Source: Pseudomonas sp. IAC-BECa141
GTDB taxonomy: Bacteria > Pseudomonadota > Gammaproteobacteria > Pseudomonadales > Pseudomonadaceae
DNA length: 64,000 bases
Reading direction: 5' to 3'
Assembly (NCBI RefSeq): GCF_020544405.1
Contig: NZ_CP065410.1
Coordinates: 5,857,501-5,921,500 of the forward strand
Shown piece by piece: positions 25,870 to 36,506 of the stretch. The notes beneath the pieces were generated by a model that searched no databases, had not been told where the DNA came from, and saw nothing but the letters and a program-made list of their open reading frames with translations. Made by a program: the position numbers and the translations under genes. Position 1 is the first letter of the stretch, and every line of letters begins with the position of its first letter.

Positions 25870-27008
25870 GAGCGAAGTACCACGCCGCTGTCGTCTTCCC
25901 ACCACACGTAGACCTGATCGCCCCAGGTCGGACGTGCGCCACGGCGCTCGGCGTTGGCCACGAACGACTGCACCAGCTTGCCGCTCGGCAACTCGACGTA
26001 GAACACCGAGTGACCGCCGAGGTAGGCGATGTCATGCACCTTGCCGCTCGACCAGTTGTACTCGCAGGTCGGCTGGTCGGCGGTGACCAGCAGTTTTTCC
26101 GGACGGATCGCGTAGGTCACGGACTTGTCCTGCACCGAGGTGCTGATGCCGTGGCCGACGTAGATCTGCCGGTCGAGGTCCTTGCAGGTGATGGTCGCGT
26201 GGCCTTCGGCGTCGTCGATCACTTCGCCTTCGAAGATGTTCACGTTGCCGATGAATTCGCAGACCAGACGGCTGGTCGGGGTTTCGTAAATGTCGATCGG
26301 GCTGCCGATCTGGGCGATCCAGCCCAGGTGCATGATCGCGATGCGCTCGGCCATGGTCATGGCCTCTTCCTGGTCGTGGGTCACCATCACGCAGGTCACG
26401 CCGACGCGCTCGATGATTTCCACCAGCTCAAGCTGCATCTGCGAACGCAGTTTCTTGTCCAGTGCGCCCATCGGCTCGTCGAGCAGCAGCAGTTTCGGCC
26501 GCTTGGCCAGCGAACGCGCCAGCGCCACACGCTGACGCTGGCCGCCGGACAACTGGTGCGGCTTGCGCTTGGCGTACTGGCTCATCTGCACCAGTTTGAG
26601 CATCTCGGCCACGCGGGCGTCGATCTCGGCTGCCGGGATCTTGTCCTGCTTGAGGCCGAACGCGATGTTCTGCGCCACGGTCATGTGCGGGAACAAGGCG
26701 TACGACTGGAACATCATGTTGATCGGTCGCTCGTACGGCGGCATGTCGGTGATGTCGACGCCGTCGAGGAAAATGCGCCCCTCCGTGGGCCGTTCGAACC
26801 CTGCCAGCATCCGCAGCAGAGTGGATTTGCCCGATCCCGAACCGCCGAGCAGGGCGAATATCTCGCCCTTCTTGATTTCCAGGGACACATCGTCCACGGC
26901 AACCGTCTCGTCGAACTTCTTCGTGACCCGGTCGATTTTGACCAGCACCTGTTTCGGTGTCTGATCGCCCTCGAGGGCTTTCTTATAGGCGCCGGAGGCA
27001 ACTGCCAT
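25866..27008 (-). CDS. spuF: Polyamine ABC transporter ATPase (PotG/SpuF-type)
   Basis: A 380-residue ABC ATPase: Walker A GGSGSGKST (near residue 55), Q-loop MMFQSYALFPHMT, signature LSGGQRQRVALARSL, Walker B LLLLDEPMGALD and switch His in MVTHDQEEA. From about residue 290, a TOBE domain (ITCKDLDRQIYVGHGIS onward to the end) closes the protein as in PotA/PotG. It energises SpuGH. The start at 27008 gives the family N-terminus. A 71-base gap separates it from spuE; it overlaps spuG by four bases. Confidence 0.94.
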   Translation of the reverse strand: MAVASGAYKKALEGDQTPKQVLVKIDRVTKKFDETVAVDDVSLEIKKGEIFALLGGSGSGKSTLLRMLAGFERPTEGRIFLDGVDITDMPPYERPINMMFQSYALFPHMTVAQNIAFGLKQDKIPAAEIDARVAEMLKLVQMSQYAKRKPHQLSGGQRQRVALARSLAKRPKLLLLDEPMGALDKKLRSQMQLELVEIIERVGVTCVMVTHDQEEAMTMAERIAIMHLGWIAQIGSPIDIYETPTSRLVCEFIGNVNIFEGEVIDDAEGHATITCKDLDRQIYVGHGISTSVQDKSVTYAIRPEKLLVTADQPTCEYNWSSGKVHDIAYLGGHSVFYVELPSGKLVQSFVANAERRGARPTWGDQVYVWWEDDSGVVLRS

Positions 27009-27079
27009 TTACAAAACTCCCAGAAAAAGAGTGCAGTTCGCCCACGCAAGACGAACCCAGGATAGTTTGTACGTTGAAG

Positions 27080-28354
<1,275 letters not shown>

Positions 28355-28364
28355 TCAAACCGGC

Positions 28365-29477
28365 TTATTTACCGGATTTGATCTTGGTCCAGCTGCGAGT
28401 GATCAGACGCAGGGTGGCTGCGTCCAGATCGCTGATCGCATAGAGCTGCTTCTTCACTTCAGCCGAAGGGTAGATGCTCGGATCGCTGGTGATTTCCTTG
28501 TCCACCAGCGCCGTGGCCGCCTTGTTGCCGTTCGGGAAACGCACGGCGTTGGTGATTTCGGCCATCACTTTCGGCTCGAGCAGGTAGTTCATGAACTTGT
28601 AGGCGGCTTCGACGTTTTCGGCATCCTTGGGAATGGCGACCATGTCGTAGAAAGTACCGGCACCTTCTTTCGGAATGGTGTAGGCCAGTTTGACCTTGTC
28701 ACCGGCTTCCTTGGCGCGGGTCTTGGATTGTTCCAGGTCACCCGAGTAACCGACCGCCACGCAGATGTTGCCGTTGGCCAGGTCCGAGATGTACTTCGAG
28801 GAGTGGAAGTAGGCAATCGAAGGACGCACTTTGAGGAACAGGTCCTCGGCGGCTTTCAGGTCAGCCTTGTCTTTGCTGTTGGTCGGTTTGCCCAGGTAGT
28901 GCAAAGCCGCCGGAATCATTTCGGTCGGAGCGTCGAGGAAGCTCACGCCGCAGCTTTTCAGCTTCTCGATGTTTTCAGGCTTGAACACGATGTCCCAGGA
29001 ATCGATCTTGTCGATGCCCAGCGCGGCCTTGACCTTCTCCGGGTTGTAACCGATGCCGATCGAACCCCACATGTACGGGAACGCGTGCTTGTTGCCCGGG
29101 TCGCTGGCGTCGCCAACGGCCTTGAGCAGGTCTTCGTCGAGGTTCTTCCAGTTCGTCAGCTTGGACTTGTCCAGTTCCTGATAAACGCCGGCCTTGATCT
29201 GCTTGGCCAGGAAGTTGTTGGAAGGCACCACGATGTCGTAACCGGACTTGCCGGCCAGCAGCTTGGCTTCCAGGGTTTCGTTGCTGTCGAAAACGTCATA
29301 GACGACCTTGATGCCCGTCTCTTTTTCGAAATTGGCAACCGTGTCCGGCGCGATGTAGTCGGACCAGTTGTAAACGTGCAACACCTTGTCGTCCGCCTGA
29401 ACCGCACCCGCCATCACGCCCATCAGGGACATGGCGAGCAGAGTCTTGCCAGCGAGCTTTTTGCCTAATGCCTTCAT
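28365..29477 (-). CDS. spuD: Polyamine-binding periplasmic protein (PotF family), SpuD position
   Basis: A 370-residue binding protein with a signal peptide ([20 protein letters not shown], cleavage near VQA-DDKVL) and [20 protein letters not shown] at the mature N-terminus. It is clearly paralogous to the next gene over its full length (shared [30 protein letters not shown] and both ending [22 protein letters not shown]). By order it corresponds to the putrescine-preferring SpuD. The ATG at 29477 has GGAGC upstream. A 171-base gap separates it from spuC, enough for an internal promoter. Confidence 0.92.
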   Translation of the reverse strand: MKALGKKLAGKTLLAMSLMGVMAGAVQADDKVLHVYNWSDYIAPDTVANFEKETGIKVVYDVFDSNETLEAKLLAGKSGYDIVVPSNNFLAKQIKAGVYQELDKSKLTNWKNLDEDLLKAVGDASDPGNKHAFPYMWGSIGIGYNPEKVKAALGIDKIDSWDIVFKPENIEKLKSCGVSFLDAPTEMIPAALHYLGKPTNSKDKADLKAAEDLFLKVRPSIAYFHSSKYISDLANGNICVAVGYSGDLEQSKTRAKEAGDKVKLAYTIPKEGAGTFYDMVAIPKDAENVEAAYKFMNYLLEPKVMAEITNAVRFPNGNKAATALVDKEITSDPSIYPSAEVKKQLYAISDLDAATLRLITRSWTKIKSGK

Positions 29478-29571
29478 GCGTTAATGCTCCAAATTTTCTT
29501 TTTTGAACCACTTTGTTCAGCGGCCGAACCCGGACAACTGGAACCGCGACTAGTCTGGCAAGATCCGAGGC

Positions 29572-29590
29572 GGTCTTTCAAGAAAAGACC
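29572..29590. other. Small hairpin in the spuC-spuD gap
   Basis: ggtcttt and aaagacc form a 7-bp stem in the 171-base spacer between spuC and spuD. On the minus strand TTGAAA overlaps it and could be a -35 for an internal promoter, but no good -10 follows at normal spacing. Confidence 0.3.
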
Positions 29591-29648
29591 AGCCTTTCTG
29601 ACAGTTCCGAGCGACTTCGCAACAGCTCCATCGCTCTGAGCCTAGCAC

Positions 29649-31013
29649 TTAGCCCTGCAACGCACTCAGGGTCAGATCCAGGCACTTGCGTGCCTTTGTA
29701 ACGAGCTCGTCGATCTCCGCCTTGCTGATCACCAGCGGCGGCGCGATGATCATGGTGTCGCCCACGGCACGCATGATCAGGCCGTTGTCGAAGCAGAACT
29801 GGCGGCAGATCATGCCCACACCCTTGCCTTCGTAACGCTTGCGAGTGGCCTTGTCCTGCACCAGCTCGATGGCCCCCAGCAGACCGACCCCGCGCACTTC
29901 ACCCACCAACGGGTGATCGTTCAGTTCGCGCAGACGTTTCTGCAAATACGGTGCCGTTTCTTCGTGGGCGCGTTCGATGATTTTCTCTTCGCGCAGAATC
30001 CGGATGTTTTCCAGACCCACCGCCGCCGCCACCGGGTGACCGGAGTAAGTGAAGCCGTGGTTGAAATCGCCGCCCTCGTTGAGCACCGCCACCACTTCGT
30101 CACGCACGATCAGGCCACCCATCGGGATGTAGCCGGACGTCAGGCCTTTGGCGATGGTCATCATGTGCGGCTTGAGGTCGTAGAAATCACTGCCGAACCA
30201 TTCGCCGGTACGGCCGAAACCGCAGATCACTTCGTCAGCCACGAACAGGATGTCGTACTTGGCGAGGATTTCCTTGATGCGCGGCCAGTAGGTGTCTGCC
30301 GGAATGATCACGCCGCCGGCGCCCTGGATCGGCTCGGCAATGAAGGCACCGACGTTGTCCACGCCGACTTCGAGAATCTTCTCTTCCAGCTGATTGGCCG
30401 CCCAGATCCCGAACTCTTCCGGGGTCATGTCGCCGCCTTCGGCAAACCAGTACGGCTGGGCGATGTGGACGATGCCCGGAATCGGCAAGTCGCCCTGTTC
30501 ATGCATGTAGGTCATGCCGCCCAGGCTCGCGCCGGCCACGGTGGAGCCGTGGTAGCCGTTCTTGCGGCTGATGATGACTTTCTTGTTCGGCTGGCCCTTG
30601 ATCGCCCAGTAGTGGCGAACCATGCGCAGCATGGTGTCGTTGCCTTCGGAGCCGGAACCGGTGAAGAACACGTGGTTCATGCCTTCCGGCGCCACGTCGG
30701 CGATGGCCTTGGCCAGTTCCAGCGCCGGCGGGTGCGCGGTCTGGAAGAACAGGTTGTAGTAAGGCAGTTCGCGCATTTGTCTGGCGGCCGCATCGGCCAG
30801 CTCATCGCGTCCATAACCGATCGCCACACACCACAGACCCGCCATGCCATCGAGGATCTTGTTGCCCTCGCTGTCCCACAGGTACACGCCCTTGGCGTTG
30901 GTGATGATCCGTGGACCCTTTTCTTTCAGCTGCTTGAAGTCGCTGAAAGGGGCCAGGTGGTGATCGCTGCTGAGGGCTTGCCACTCACGGGTTTGCGGGT
31001 TGTTGCTGGTCAT
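29649..31013 (-). CDS. spuC: Putrescine/polyamine-pyruvate aminotransferase
   Basis: A 454-residue class III PLP aminotransferase. The PLP lysine is Lys289 in MMTIAKGLTSGY, with the cofactor aspartate Asp260 in LFVADEVICGFGRTG and the phosphate-binding GSGSEGNDT loop. SpuC moves the amino group of putrescine (and related diamines) to pyruvate, giving 4-aminobutanal and alanine, the transaminase route of putrescine breakdown. It follows spuB by 56 bases with AAGGAG before its ATG and precedes the transporter genes, so uptake and catabolism are likely coexpressed. Confidence 0.93.
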   Translation of the reverse strand: MTSNNPQTREWQALSSDHHLAPFSDFKQLKEKGPRIITNAKGVYLWDSEGNKILDGMAGLWCVAIGYGRDELADAAARQMRELPYYNLFFQTAHPPALELAKAIADVAPEGMNHVFFTGSGSEGNDTMLRMVRHYWAIKGQPNKKVIISRKNGYHGSTVAGASLGGMTYMHEQGDLPIPGIVHIAQPYWFAEGGDMTPEEFGIWAANQLEEKILEVGVDNVGAFIAEPIQGAGGVIIPADTYWPRIKEILAKYDILFVADEVICGFGRTGEWFGSDFYDLKPHMMTIAKGLTSGYIPMGGLIVRDEVVAVLNEGGDFNHGFTYSGHPVAAAVGLENIRILREEKIIERAHEETAPYLQKRLRELNDHPLVGEVRGVGLLGAIELVQDKATRKRYEGKGVGMICRQFCFDNGLIMRAVGDTMIIAPPLVISKAEIDELVTKARKCLDLTLSALQG

Positions 31014-31069
31014 GCCAATTCTCCTTGTTATCGGTGAAGGCGCGGCGGCTGGCCACCGCGCCCGGCGTA

Positions 31070-32428
31070 TCAGACGGCGAAGAGCAGGTATTCACGCTCC
31101 CAGGAACTGATCACGCGCTTGAAGTTTTCATGCTCGGCCCGCTTGACCGCGACGTAGCCGGTGATAAAGGTCTTGCCCAGATATTTCTCGATGGTCGCGC
31201 TGTTTTCCATGCGCTCCAGGGCGTCCTCGATGGTCAGCGGCAGGCGCAGGTTGCGGCGCTCGTAACCACGGCCCACGACTGGCGCGCTCGGGTTGATGCC
31301 TTCGACCATGCCGATGTAGCCGCAGAGCAGGCTTGCGGCAATCGCCAGGTACGGGTTGGCGTCCGCGCCCGGCAGACGGTTTTCCACCCGACGGTTCTGC
31401 GGGCCGGCGTCCGGGACGCGCAGGCCCACGGTGCGGTTTTCTTCGCCCCACTCCACGTTCACCGGCGCCGAGGTGTCCGGCAAGAAGCGGCGGAACGAGT
31501 TGACGTTCGGAGCGAACAGCGGCAGCAATTCAGGGATCAGCTTCTGCAAGCCACCGATGTGGTGCAGGAACAGCTGGCTCATGGTGCCGTCGTCATTGGA
31601 GAACACGTTCTTGCCGGTCTCGATGTCGACGATGCTCTGGTGCAGGTGCATCGCACTGCCCGGCTCGCCGGTCATCGGCTTGGCCATGAAGGTCGCGGCC
31701 ACGTTGTGCTTCAGCGCAGCCTCACGCATGGTGCGCTTGAACACCAGAATCTGGTCGGCCAGCGACAACGCATCGCCGTGACGGAAGTTGATTTCCATCT
31801 GCGCCGTGCCGTCCTCGTGGATCAGCGTATCGAGGTCCAGCTCCTGCAATTCGCACCAGTCGTAGACATCTTCGAACAGTGGATCGAATTCGTTCGCCGC
31901 TTCGATGGAGAACGACTGGCGACCGATCTCCGGACGTCCGGAACGGCCGACCGGCGGCTGCAATGGATAGTCCGGGTCGTCGCTGCGCTTGGTCAGGTAG
32001 AACTCCATTTCCGGCGCCACGATCGGCTGCCAGCCCTTGTCGGCATAGAGTTTCAGGACTTTTTTGAGGACGTTGCGCGGCGACAGCTCGATCGGGTTGC
32101 CTTGCTTGTCGTAAGTGTCGTGGATCACCTGGGCGGTCGGCTCGATGGCCCATGGCACCAGGTACACGGCGTTCTGGTCGGGACGGCAGATCATGTCGAT
32201 GTCGGCCGGGTCGAGCAGTTCGTAATAGATGTCGTCTTCGACGTAGTCGCCGGTCACGGTCTGCAACAGAACGCTCTCTGGCAGACGCATGCCTTTTTCG
32301 GCGATGAACTTGTTGGTCGGCGAGATCTTGCCCCGGGTGATGCCGGTCAAGTCGCCGATCATGCATTCGACTTCTGTGATCTTGTGGTCTTTCAACCAAT
32401 CGGTGAGCTGGTCGAGGTTGTTACTCAT
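31070..32428 (-). CDS. spuB: Gamma-glutamylpolyamine synthetase (glutamine synthetase family)
   Basis: A 452-residue glutamine-synthetase-fold enzyme of the PuuA group. Signatures include the beta-grasp start IGDLTGITRGK, the metal/glutamate region APEMEFYLTK, the ATP site MAKPMTGEPGSAMHLHQSI and the arginine-bearing loop RVPDAGPQNRRVENRLPGAD. It ligates glutamate to putrescine or other polyamines using ATP in the gamma-glutamylation pathway. It is related to the divergent gene at 33158. AGAGG precedes the ATG. The spuA-type hydrolase gene expected just upstream survives only as a remnant. Confidence 0.92.
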   Translation of the reverse strand: MSNNLDQLTDWLKDHKITEVECMIGDLTGITRGKISPTNKFIAEKGMRLPESVLLQTVTGDYVEDDIYYELLDPADIDMICRPDQNAVYLVPWAIEPTAQVIHDTYDKQGNPIELSPRNVLKKVLKLYADKGWQPIVAPEMEFYLTKRSDDPDYPLQPPVGRSGRPEIGRQSFSIEAANEFDPLFEDVYDWCELQELDLDTLIHEDGTAQMEINFRHGDALSLADQILVFKRTMREAALKHNVAATFMAKPMTGEPGSAMHLHQSIVDIETGKNVFSNDDGTMSQLFLHHIGGLQKLIPELLPLFAPNVNSFRRFLPDTSAPVNVEWGEENRTVGLRVPDAGPQNRRVENRLPGADANPYLAIAASLLCGYIGMVEGINPSAPVVGRGYERRNLRLPLTIEDALERMENSATIEKYLGKTFITGYVAVKRAEHENFKRVISSWEREYLLFAV

Positions 32429-32522
32429 AAATGCCTCTGGGCTGAGTCTCCTGACAGATGTCAGGCAATGTTTGACGCACCAGGCGTCGCGTTAAAGGGC
32501 CTTGCTCGCGCGCAGTGCCGGC

Positions 32523-32879
32523 TTACGCCTGGCACCGCGCATAGACAATGAAGGAGGAGCTTACCTGCCCTTTACGCTGGTGTTGCATTTCCTGTGCACA
32601 TTCCGGGTGTGCAGAATCACGGGCACGGCGACGGACGCGATGCAGGCCGGGAGCGGGAAAGAGATCTATATTGAAAGTAGAACCGTTAAAGAGGATGCCC
32701 TCGCACACGTCCGGAATATCGGACGCTGCCGCTCGATCTGCCATGGGCAGGGAGATCGCTGGCACGTTGCAGGCCTTGCGGGCCGTGCTGCGGACGGACG
32801 TGTCGCCACTGATGTGATAAGCATGCAGACCGGACTGCAAAGAGCAGTCGGTGACGCCGATTAACGGCAGGCGAGACAT
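32523..32879 (-). pseudogene. spuA: Remnant of spuA (gamma-glutamyl-GABA hydrolase/class I amidotransferase)
   Basis: The 118-codon frame starts MSRLPLIGVTDCSLQSGLHA and continues to CEGILFNGSTFNIDLF, clearly the N-terminal 75 or so residues of SpuA/PuuD proteins (compare MSRLPLIGVT...GLHAYH..SGD...DGILLTGSPSN). Beyond that similarity breaks down into an arginine-rich stretch. A shrunken CAQEM string sits where the nucleophile region CRGFQEM would be. The catalytic Cys context and the C-terminal His/Glu (together roughly half of the normal 250-residue enzyme) are missing, so this is a decayed 5' fragment. It lies between spuB and spuI exactly where intact spuA is expected. Confidence 0.82.
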
Positions 32880-33157
32880 GAAGCACCCCGGTATTATTGC
32901 TGTTATGGGTTTGACCCGAGCTTAGCCTTGTTCATTTTTTTACACAACACCCCCGTAAAAAATACAACACGGCCTGCTCAAGCCTGCGGGTGGCGCGTCC
33001 TTCACGGATAAAAAAATGCCCCAAAGTGCCCCATAAATGCCCTCGTGGCGCTTTTTCAGGGCAGAAAAGGCCTCGCTTGACTTCGGCAGGCCGTTCGGGT
33101 TGACTGAAACCAGAAAAGATCAATGATTGATATTTTTAACAACAAAGGTGTTGCATC
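32880..33157. promoter_or_regulatory. Divergent control region of the polyamine locus
   Basis: This 278-base AT-richer spacer separates the spuA-remnant/spuB side from spuI. It contains runs such as catttttttacac and gataaaaaaatgcc, and two TTGACT hexamers (near 33076 and 33099) that could be -35 elements toward spuI. No -10 at ideal spacing and no convincing sigma-54 site were found. AAAGG lies about nine bases before the spuI ATG. Confidence 0.4.
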
Positions 33158-34534
33158 ATGTCGGTACCCCCGCGTGCCGTTCAGCTTAACGAAGCGAACG
33201 CGTTCCTTAAGGAACATCCTGAGGTTCTGTACGTTGACCTTCTGATTGCGGATATGAATGGTGTGGTGCGCGGCAAGCGCATCGAACGCACCAGCCTCCA
33301 CAAGGTTTACGAGAAAGGCATCAACCTGCCGGCCTCTCTATTTGCTCTGGATATCAATGGTTCGACGGTGGAAAGCACCGGTCTGGGCCTGGACATCGGC
33401 GACGCCGACCGTATCTGCTATCCAATCCCCGATACCCTGTGCAACGAGCCATGGCAGAAGCGCCCGACCGCGCAACTGTTGATGACCATGCACGAACTCG
33501 AAGGTGACCCTTTCTTCGCCGATCCGCGCGAAGTGCTCCGTCAAGTTGTTGCAAAGTTTGACGAGCTTGGCCTGACCATCTGCGCCGCATTCGAACTCGA
33601 GTTCTACCTGATCGACCAGGAAAACGTGAACGGCCGCCCTCAGCCGCCACGCTCGCCGATCTCCGGCAAACGTCCGCACTCGACCCAGGTCTACCTGATC
33701 GACGACCTCGACGAGTACGTCGACTGCCTCCAGGACATTCTGGAAGGTGCCAAAGAGCAAGGTATCCCGGCCGACGCCATCGTCAAGGAAAGTGCCCCGG
33801 CGCAGTTCGAAGTGAACCTGCACCACGTCGCCGACCCGATCAAGGCGTGCGACTACGCAGTCCTGCTCAAGCGTCTGATCAAGAACATCGCCTACGACCA
33901 TGAAATGGACACCACTTTCATGGCCAAGCCGTACCCGGGCCAGGCAGGCAACGGTCTGCACGTCCACATTTCGGTTCTCGACAAACAAGGCAAAAACATT
34001 TTTGCCAGCGAGGATCCCGAGCAGAACGCCGCGCTGCGTCACGCGATCGGCGGTGTGCTCGAGACCCTGCCCGCGCAGATGGCTTTCCTCTGCCCGAACG
34101 TCAACTCCTACCGTCGTTTCGGCGCACAGTTCTACGTGCCGAACTCGCCGAGCTGGGGCCTGGATAACCGCACCGTGGCCCTGCGCGTACCGACCGGCTC
34201 CGCCGACGCGGTCCGTCTGGAACACCGCGTGGCCGGCGCCGACGCCAACCCGTACCTGCTGATGGCATCGGTGCTGGCGGGCGTGCACCACGGTCTGACC
34301 AACAAGATCGAGCCACCGGCCCCGACCGAAGGCAACAGCTACGAGCAGAACGAGCAGAGCCTGCCGAACAACTTGCGCGATGCCCTGCGCGAGCTGGACG
34401 ACAGCGAGGTGATGGCCAAGTACATCGATCCGAAATACATCGATATCTTCGTCGCCTGTAAAGAGAGCGAGCTGGAGGAGTTCGAACACTCCATCTCCGA
34501 CCTCGAGTACAACTGGTACCTGCACACCGTTTAA
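33158..34534 (+). CDS. spuI: Gamma-glutamylpolyamine synthetase (glutamine synthetase family), SpuI position
   Basis: A 458-residue glutamine-synthetase-family ligase. The order of motifs is the same as in SpuB: ADMNGVVRGKRIERTSLHK, FELEFYLID, MAKPYPGQAGNGLHVHISV and RVPTGSADAVRLEHRVAGAD. Like PuuA, it should form gamma-glutamyl-putrescine or another gamma-glutamyl polyamine from glutamate, ATP and polyamine. Two such ligases in one locus suggest division of labour between polyamines. It is divergent from spuB and its operon and ends at a strong terminator. Confidence 0.92.
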   Translation: MSVPPRAVQLNEANAFLKEHPEVLYVDLLIADMNGVVRGKRIERTSLHKVYEKGINLPASLFALDINGSTVESTGLGLDIGDADRICYPIPDTLCNEPWQKRPTAQLLMTMHELEGDPFFADPREVLRQVVAKFDELGLTICAAFELEFYLIDQENVNGRPQPPRSPISGKRPHSTQVYLIDDLDEYVDCLQDILEGAKEQGIPADAIVKESAPAQFEVNLHHVADPIKACDYAVLLKRLIKNIAYDHEMDTTFMAKPYPGQAGNGLHVHISVLDKQGKNIFASEDPEQNAALRHAIGGVLETLPAQMAFLCPNVNSYRRFGAQFYVPNSPSWGLDNRTVALRVPTGSADAVRLEHRVAGADANPYLLMASVLAGVHHGLTNKIEPPAPTEGNSYEQNEQSLPNNLRDALRELDDSEVMAKYIDPKYIDIFVACKESELEEFEHSISDLEYNWYLHTV

Positions 34535-34553
34535 GCGGATTGCAGCAAACGAA

Positions 34554-34583
34554 AACGCCGTTGGCTTCTCAGCCAGCGGCGTT
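34554..34583 (+). terminator. Intrinsic terminator of spuI
   Basis: aacgccgttggct, loop tctc and agccagcggcgtt followed by ttttttt give a stable stem with a T-tract 20 bases after the stop codon. Confidence 0.9.
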
Positions 34584-34652
34584 TTTTTATTGGCCTCTGT
34601 GGCAGAGATTCAAGCTCTGCGTACAATGCCCGCTGCCCCGCAGGAGACTTTC

Positions 34653-35279
34653 ATGACGCGTCCCGCCCCCGTCCGCAAACCCCGTGCCCGCAGTCAGGCG
34701 CGGATCGATTCGATACTCGACGCCGCACGCACGCTGCTGGCCGCCGAGGGCGTGGCGAGCCTGTCGATCTACAGCGTGGCCGAGCGCGCGCAGATTCCGC
34801 CCTCCTCGGTCTACCACTTCTTCGCCAGCGTCCCGGCGCTGCTCGAAGCCCTGACGGCGGACGTGCACGCAGCCTTCCGCGCCTGCCTGCAAGCGCCGAT
34901 CGACCACACTGCCCTGCGCGACTGGCGTGACCTGTCGCGGCTGGTCGAAGAGCGGATGCTGCAGATCTACGGCGAGGATGCCGCCGCCCGGCAACTGATC
35001 CTCGCGCAACACGGTCTGACCGAAGTCACCCAGGCCGACCGCCAGCACGACCTCGAACTCGGCGACCTGATGCACAAGCTGTTCGATCATCACTTCGAAC
35101 TGCCGCGCCTGCCGGATGACGTGGATGTGTTCGCGCTGGCCATGGAACTGGGCGACCGCGTCTACGCCCGTTCGGTGCAGCAGCATGGGCAGATCACCCC
35201 GCGCATGGCCGAAGAAGGGATGCGGGTGTTCGATGCCTATATCGGGCTGTATCTGCCGCCCTATCTGCCCAAACGCTGA
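34653..35279 (+). CDS. TetR/AcrR family transcriptional regulator
   Basis: A 208-residue regulator with an N-terminal TetR helix-turn-helix (about residues 15-60: QARIDSILDAARTLLAAEGV, then LSIYSVAERAQIPPSSVYHF) and an alpha-helical ligand domain. CAGGAG precedes the ATG at 34653 (MTRPAPVRKPRARSQ); earlier in-frame ATGs at 34590 and 34626 lack that support and the first would overlap the spuI terminator. The target is unknown. No divergent partner lies beside it, as spuI ends upstream and a REP element plus the convergent ssuF follow. Confidence 0.87.
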   Translation: MTRPAPVRKPRARSQARIDSILDAARTLLAAEGVASLSIYSVAERAQIPPSSVYHFFASVPALLEALTADVHAAFRACLQAPIDHTALRDWRDLSRLVEERMLQIYGEDAAARQLILAQHGLTEVTQADRQHDLELGDLMHKLFDHHFELPRLPDDVDVFALAMELGDRVYARSVQQHGQITPRMAEEGMRVFDAYIGLYLPPYLPKR

Positions 35280-35284
35280 GACAT

Positions 35285-35386
35285 GATCGTTCCCACGCTC
35301 TGCGTGGGAATGCCTCTGGGGACGCTCCGCGTCCAGTGACGCGGAGCGTCACGGGCTGCATTCCCACGCGGAGCGTGGGAACGATC
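35285..35386. repeat. REP-like element, type B
   Basis: gatcgttcccacgctctgcg opens the left arm (to 35313) and its inverted counterpart ends the element at 35386, with an inner inverted pair gacgctccgcgtc/gacgcggagcgtc. The whole is an imperfect long palindrome; three relatives occur at 40.4, 49.2 and 59.0 kb. Confidence 0.88.
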
Positions 35387-35409
35387 ACTCGACCGCACTG
35401 ACCATAAAA

Positions 35410-35439
35410 AACCCCGAAGGGCTCACACCCTTCGGGGTT
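35410..35439. terminator. Bidirectional intrinsic terminator between TetR gene and ssuF
   Basis: aaccccgaaggg, loop ctcaca and cccttcggggtt form a perfect 12-bp stem with A-rich and T-rich flanks, 18 bases from the ssuF stop. It ends the ssu operon. Confidence 0.9.
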
Positions 35440-35456
35440 GTGTTTTACTCACAGAC

Positions 35457-35672
35457 TTACAACTTGGCGATGGACACCTCGGTGGATTTCACGAAGGCGA
35501 TCACTTCGCTGCCGACCTCCAGCTCAAGTTCCTTGACCGAACGGGTGGTGATCACCGACGTGACGATGCCGGAAGCGGTCTGCACGTCGATTTCCGACAG
35601 CACGTCGCCGAGAACGATCTCCTTGATCGAGCCTTTGAACTGGTTGCGTACGTTGATGGCTTTGATAGTCAT
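35457..35672 (-). CDS. ssuF: Small TOBE/Mop-domain protein of the sulfonate operon
   Basis: A 71-residue single TOBE (molbindin-like) domain: MTIKAINVRNQFKGSIKEIV ... VSVITTRSVKELELEVGSEV is the typical oligomeric Mop fold that binds molybdate or similar oxyanions. In pseudomonads this small gene closes the ssuEADCBF operon and is needed for sulfonate use, for reasons that are not clear. It follows ssuB by 27 bases and precedes a terminator. Confidence 0.9.
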   Translation of the reverse strand: MTIKAINVRNQFKGSIKEIVLGDVLSEIDVQTASGIVTSVITTRSVKELELEVGSEVIAFVKSTEVSIAKL

Positions 35673-35699
35673 GGCATTGATTCCTGTCGTTTGCTTGAG

Positions 35700-36506
35700 T
35701 TATTGAGCCCAACGCAGTTGCGTCGGCAAGGGTGAAACGGGTTCCGGCGCCGGCGGCTCGCCGGGCAGGGACAACACACGATTGAGTACTTCGGTTTCCA
35801 GCGCGGCCAGGCGATGTGAGCCTCGTACCCGAGGGCGCGGCAGCTCTATTTGCAGATCGAGACCGATTTCGCCGTCCTCGATCAGAATCACCCGGTCGGC
35901 AATCGCCACCGCTTCGCTGACGTCGTGGGTCACCAGCAACACGGTGAAACCATGTTGTTGCCAGAGACGTTCGATCAGTTGCTGCATCTCGATCCGGGTC
36001 AGCGCATCCAGCGCACCCAGCGGCTCGTCGAGCAGCAACAGACGCGGTTGATGAATCAGCGCCCGAGCCAGCGCCACGCGCTGCTTCTGCCCGCCGGACA
36101 GCGCCGCCGGCCACTCATTGGCGCGATCGGCGAGACCGACTGCATCCAGCGCCTGCAAGGCTTGCGCACGCCAGTTGCCCTTGAGGCCGAGACCGACGTT
36201 GTCGATGATCTTTTTCCACGGCAGCAGCCGCGCTTCCTGGAACATCAGCCGGGTGTCATCCCGGGCATCGCTGAGCGGTGCAGCACCCGCCAGCAGATCG
36301 CCGCCGGTGGGTTGATCGAGGCCGGCCAGCAAGCGCAGCAAGGTGCTTTTGCCGCATCCGCTGCGCCCGACCACAGCGACGAACTGCCCCGCCGGAATGT
36401 GCAGATCGATGTCTCGCAGCACCTGCCGCGCGCCGAAGGTCTTTCGCAGGTTGCGCACCGCCAGCGGAATCCCGCGCAGCAGGCGTGGAGGTTGTTGAGC
36501 GGTCAT
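35700..36506 (-). CDS. ssuB: Aliphatic sulfonate ABC transporter ATPase
   Basis: A 268-residue ABC ATPase with Walker [11 protein letters not shown]-loop [13 protein letters not shown], signature [15 protein letters not shown], Walker [13 protein letters not shown] and switch His in LVTHDVSEA. It is of the SsuB/TauB nitrate-sulfonate-taurine class. It energises SsuC for alkanesulfonate uptake under sulfate limitation. Its start overlaps the end of ssuC by four bases. Confidence 0.95.
   Translation of the reverse strand: MTAQQPPRLLRGIPLAVRNLRKTFGARQVLRDIDLHIPAGQFVAVVGRSGCGKSTLLRLLAGLDQPTGGDLLAGAAPLSDARDDTRLMFQEARLLPWKKIIDNVGLGLKGNWRAQALQALDAVGLADRANEWPAALSGGQKQRVALARALIHQPRLLLLDEPLGALDALTRIEMQQLIERLWQQHGFTVLLVTHDVSEAVAIADRVILIEDGEIGLDLQIELPRPRVRGSHRLAALETEVLNRVLSLPGEPPAPEPVSPLPTQLRWAQ

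Noticed and set aside
32880..33157. Sigma-54 promoter for spuI
   Set aside because: No TGGC-N7-TTGC type match with correct GG and GC spacing could be found by eye on either strand.
35285..35386. Palindromic repeats that could suggest a CRISPR array or transposon ends
   Set aside because: Copies are isolated, lie kilobases apart, and have no regular spacers or cas/transposase genes; they fit REP-type elements.
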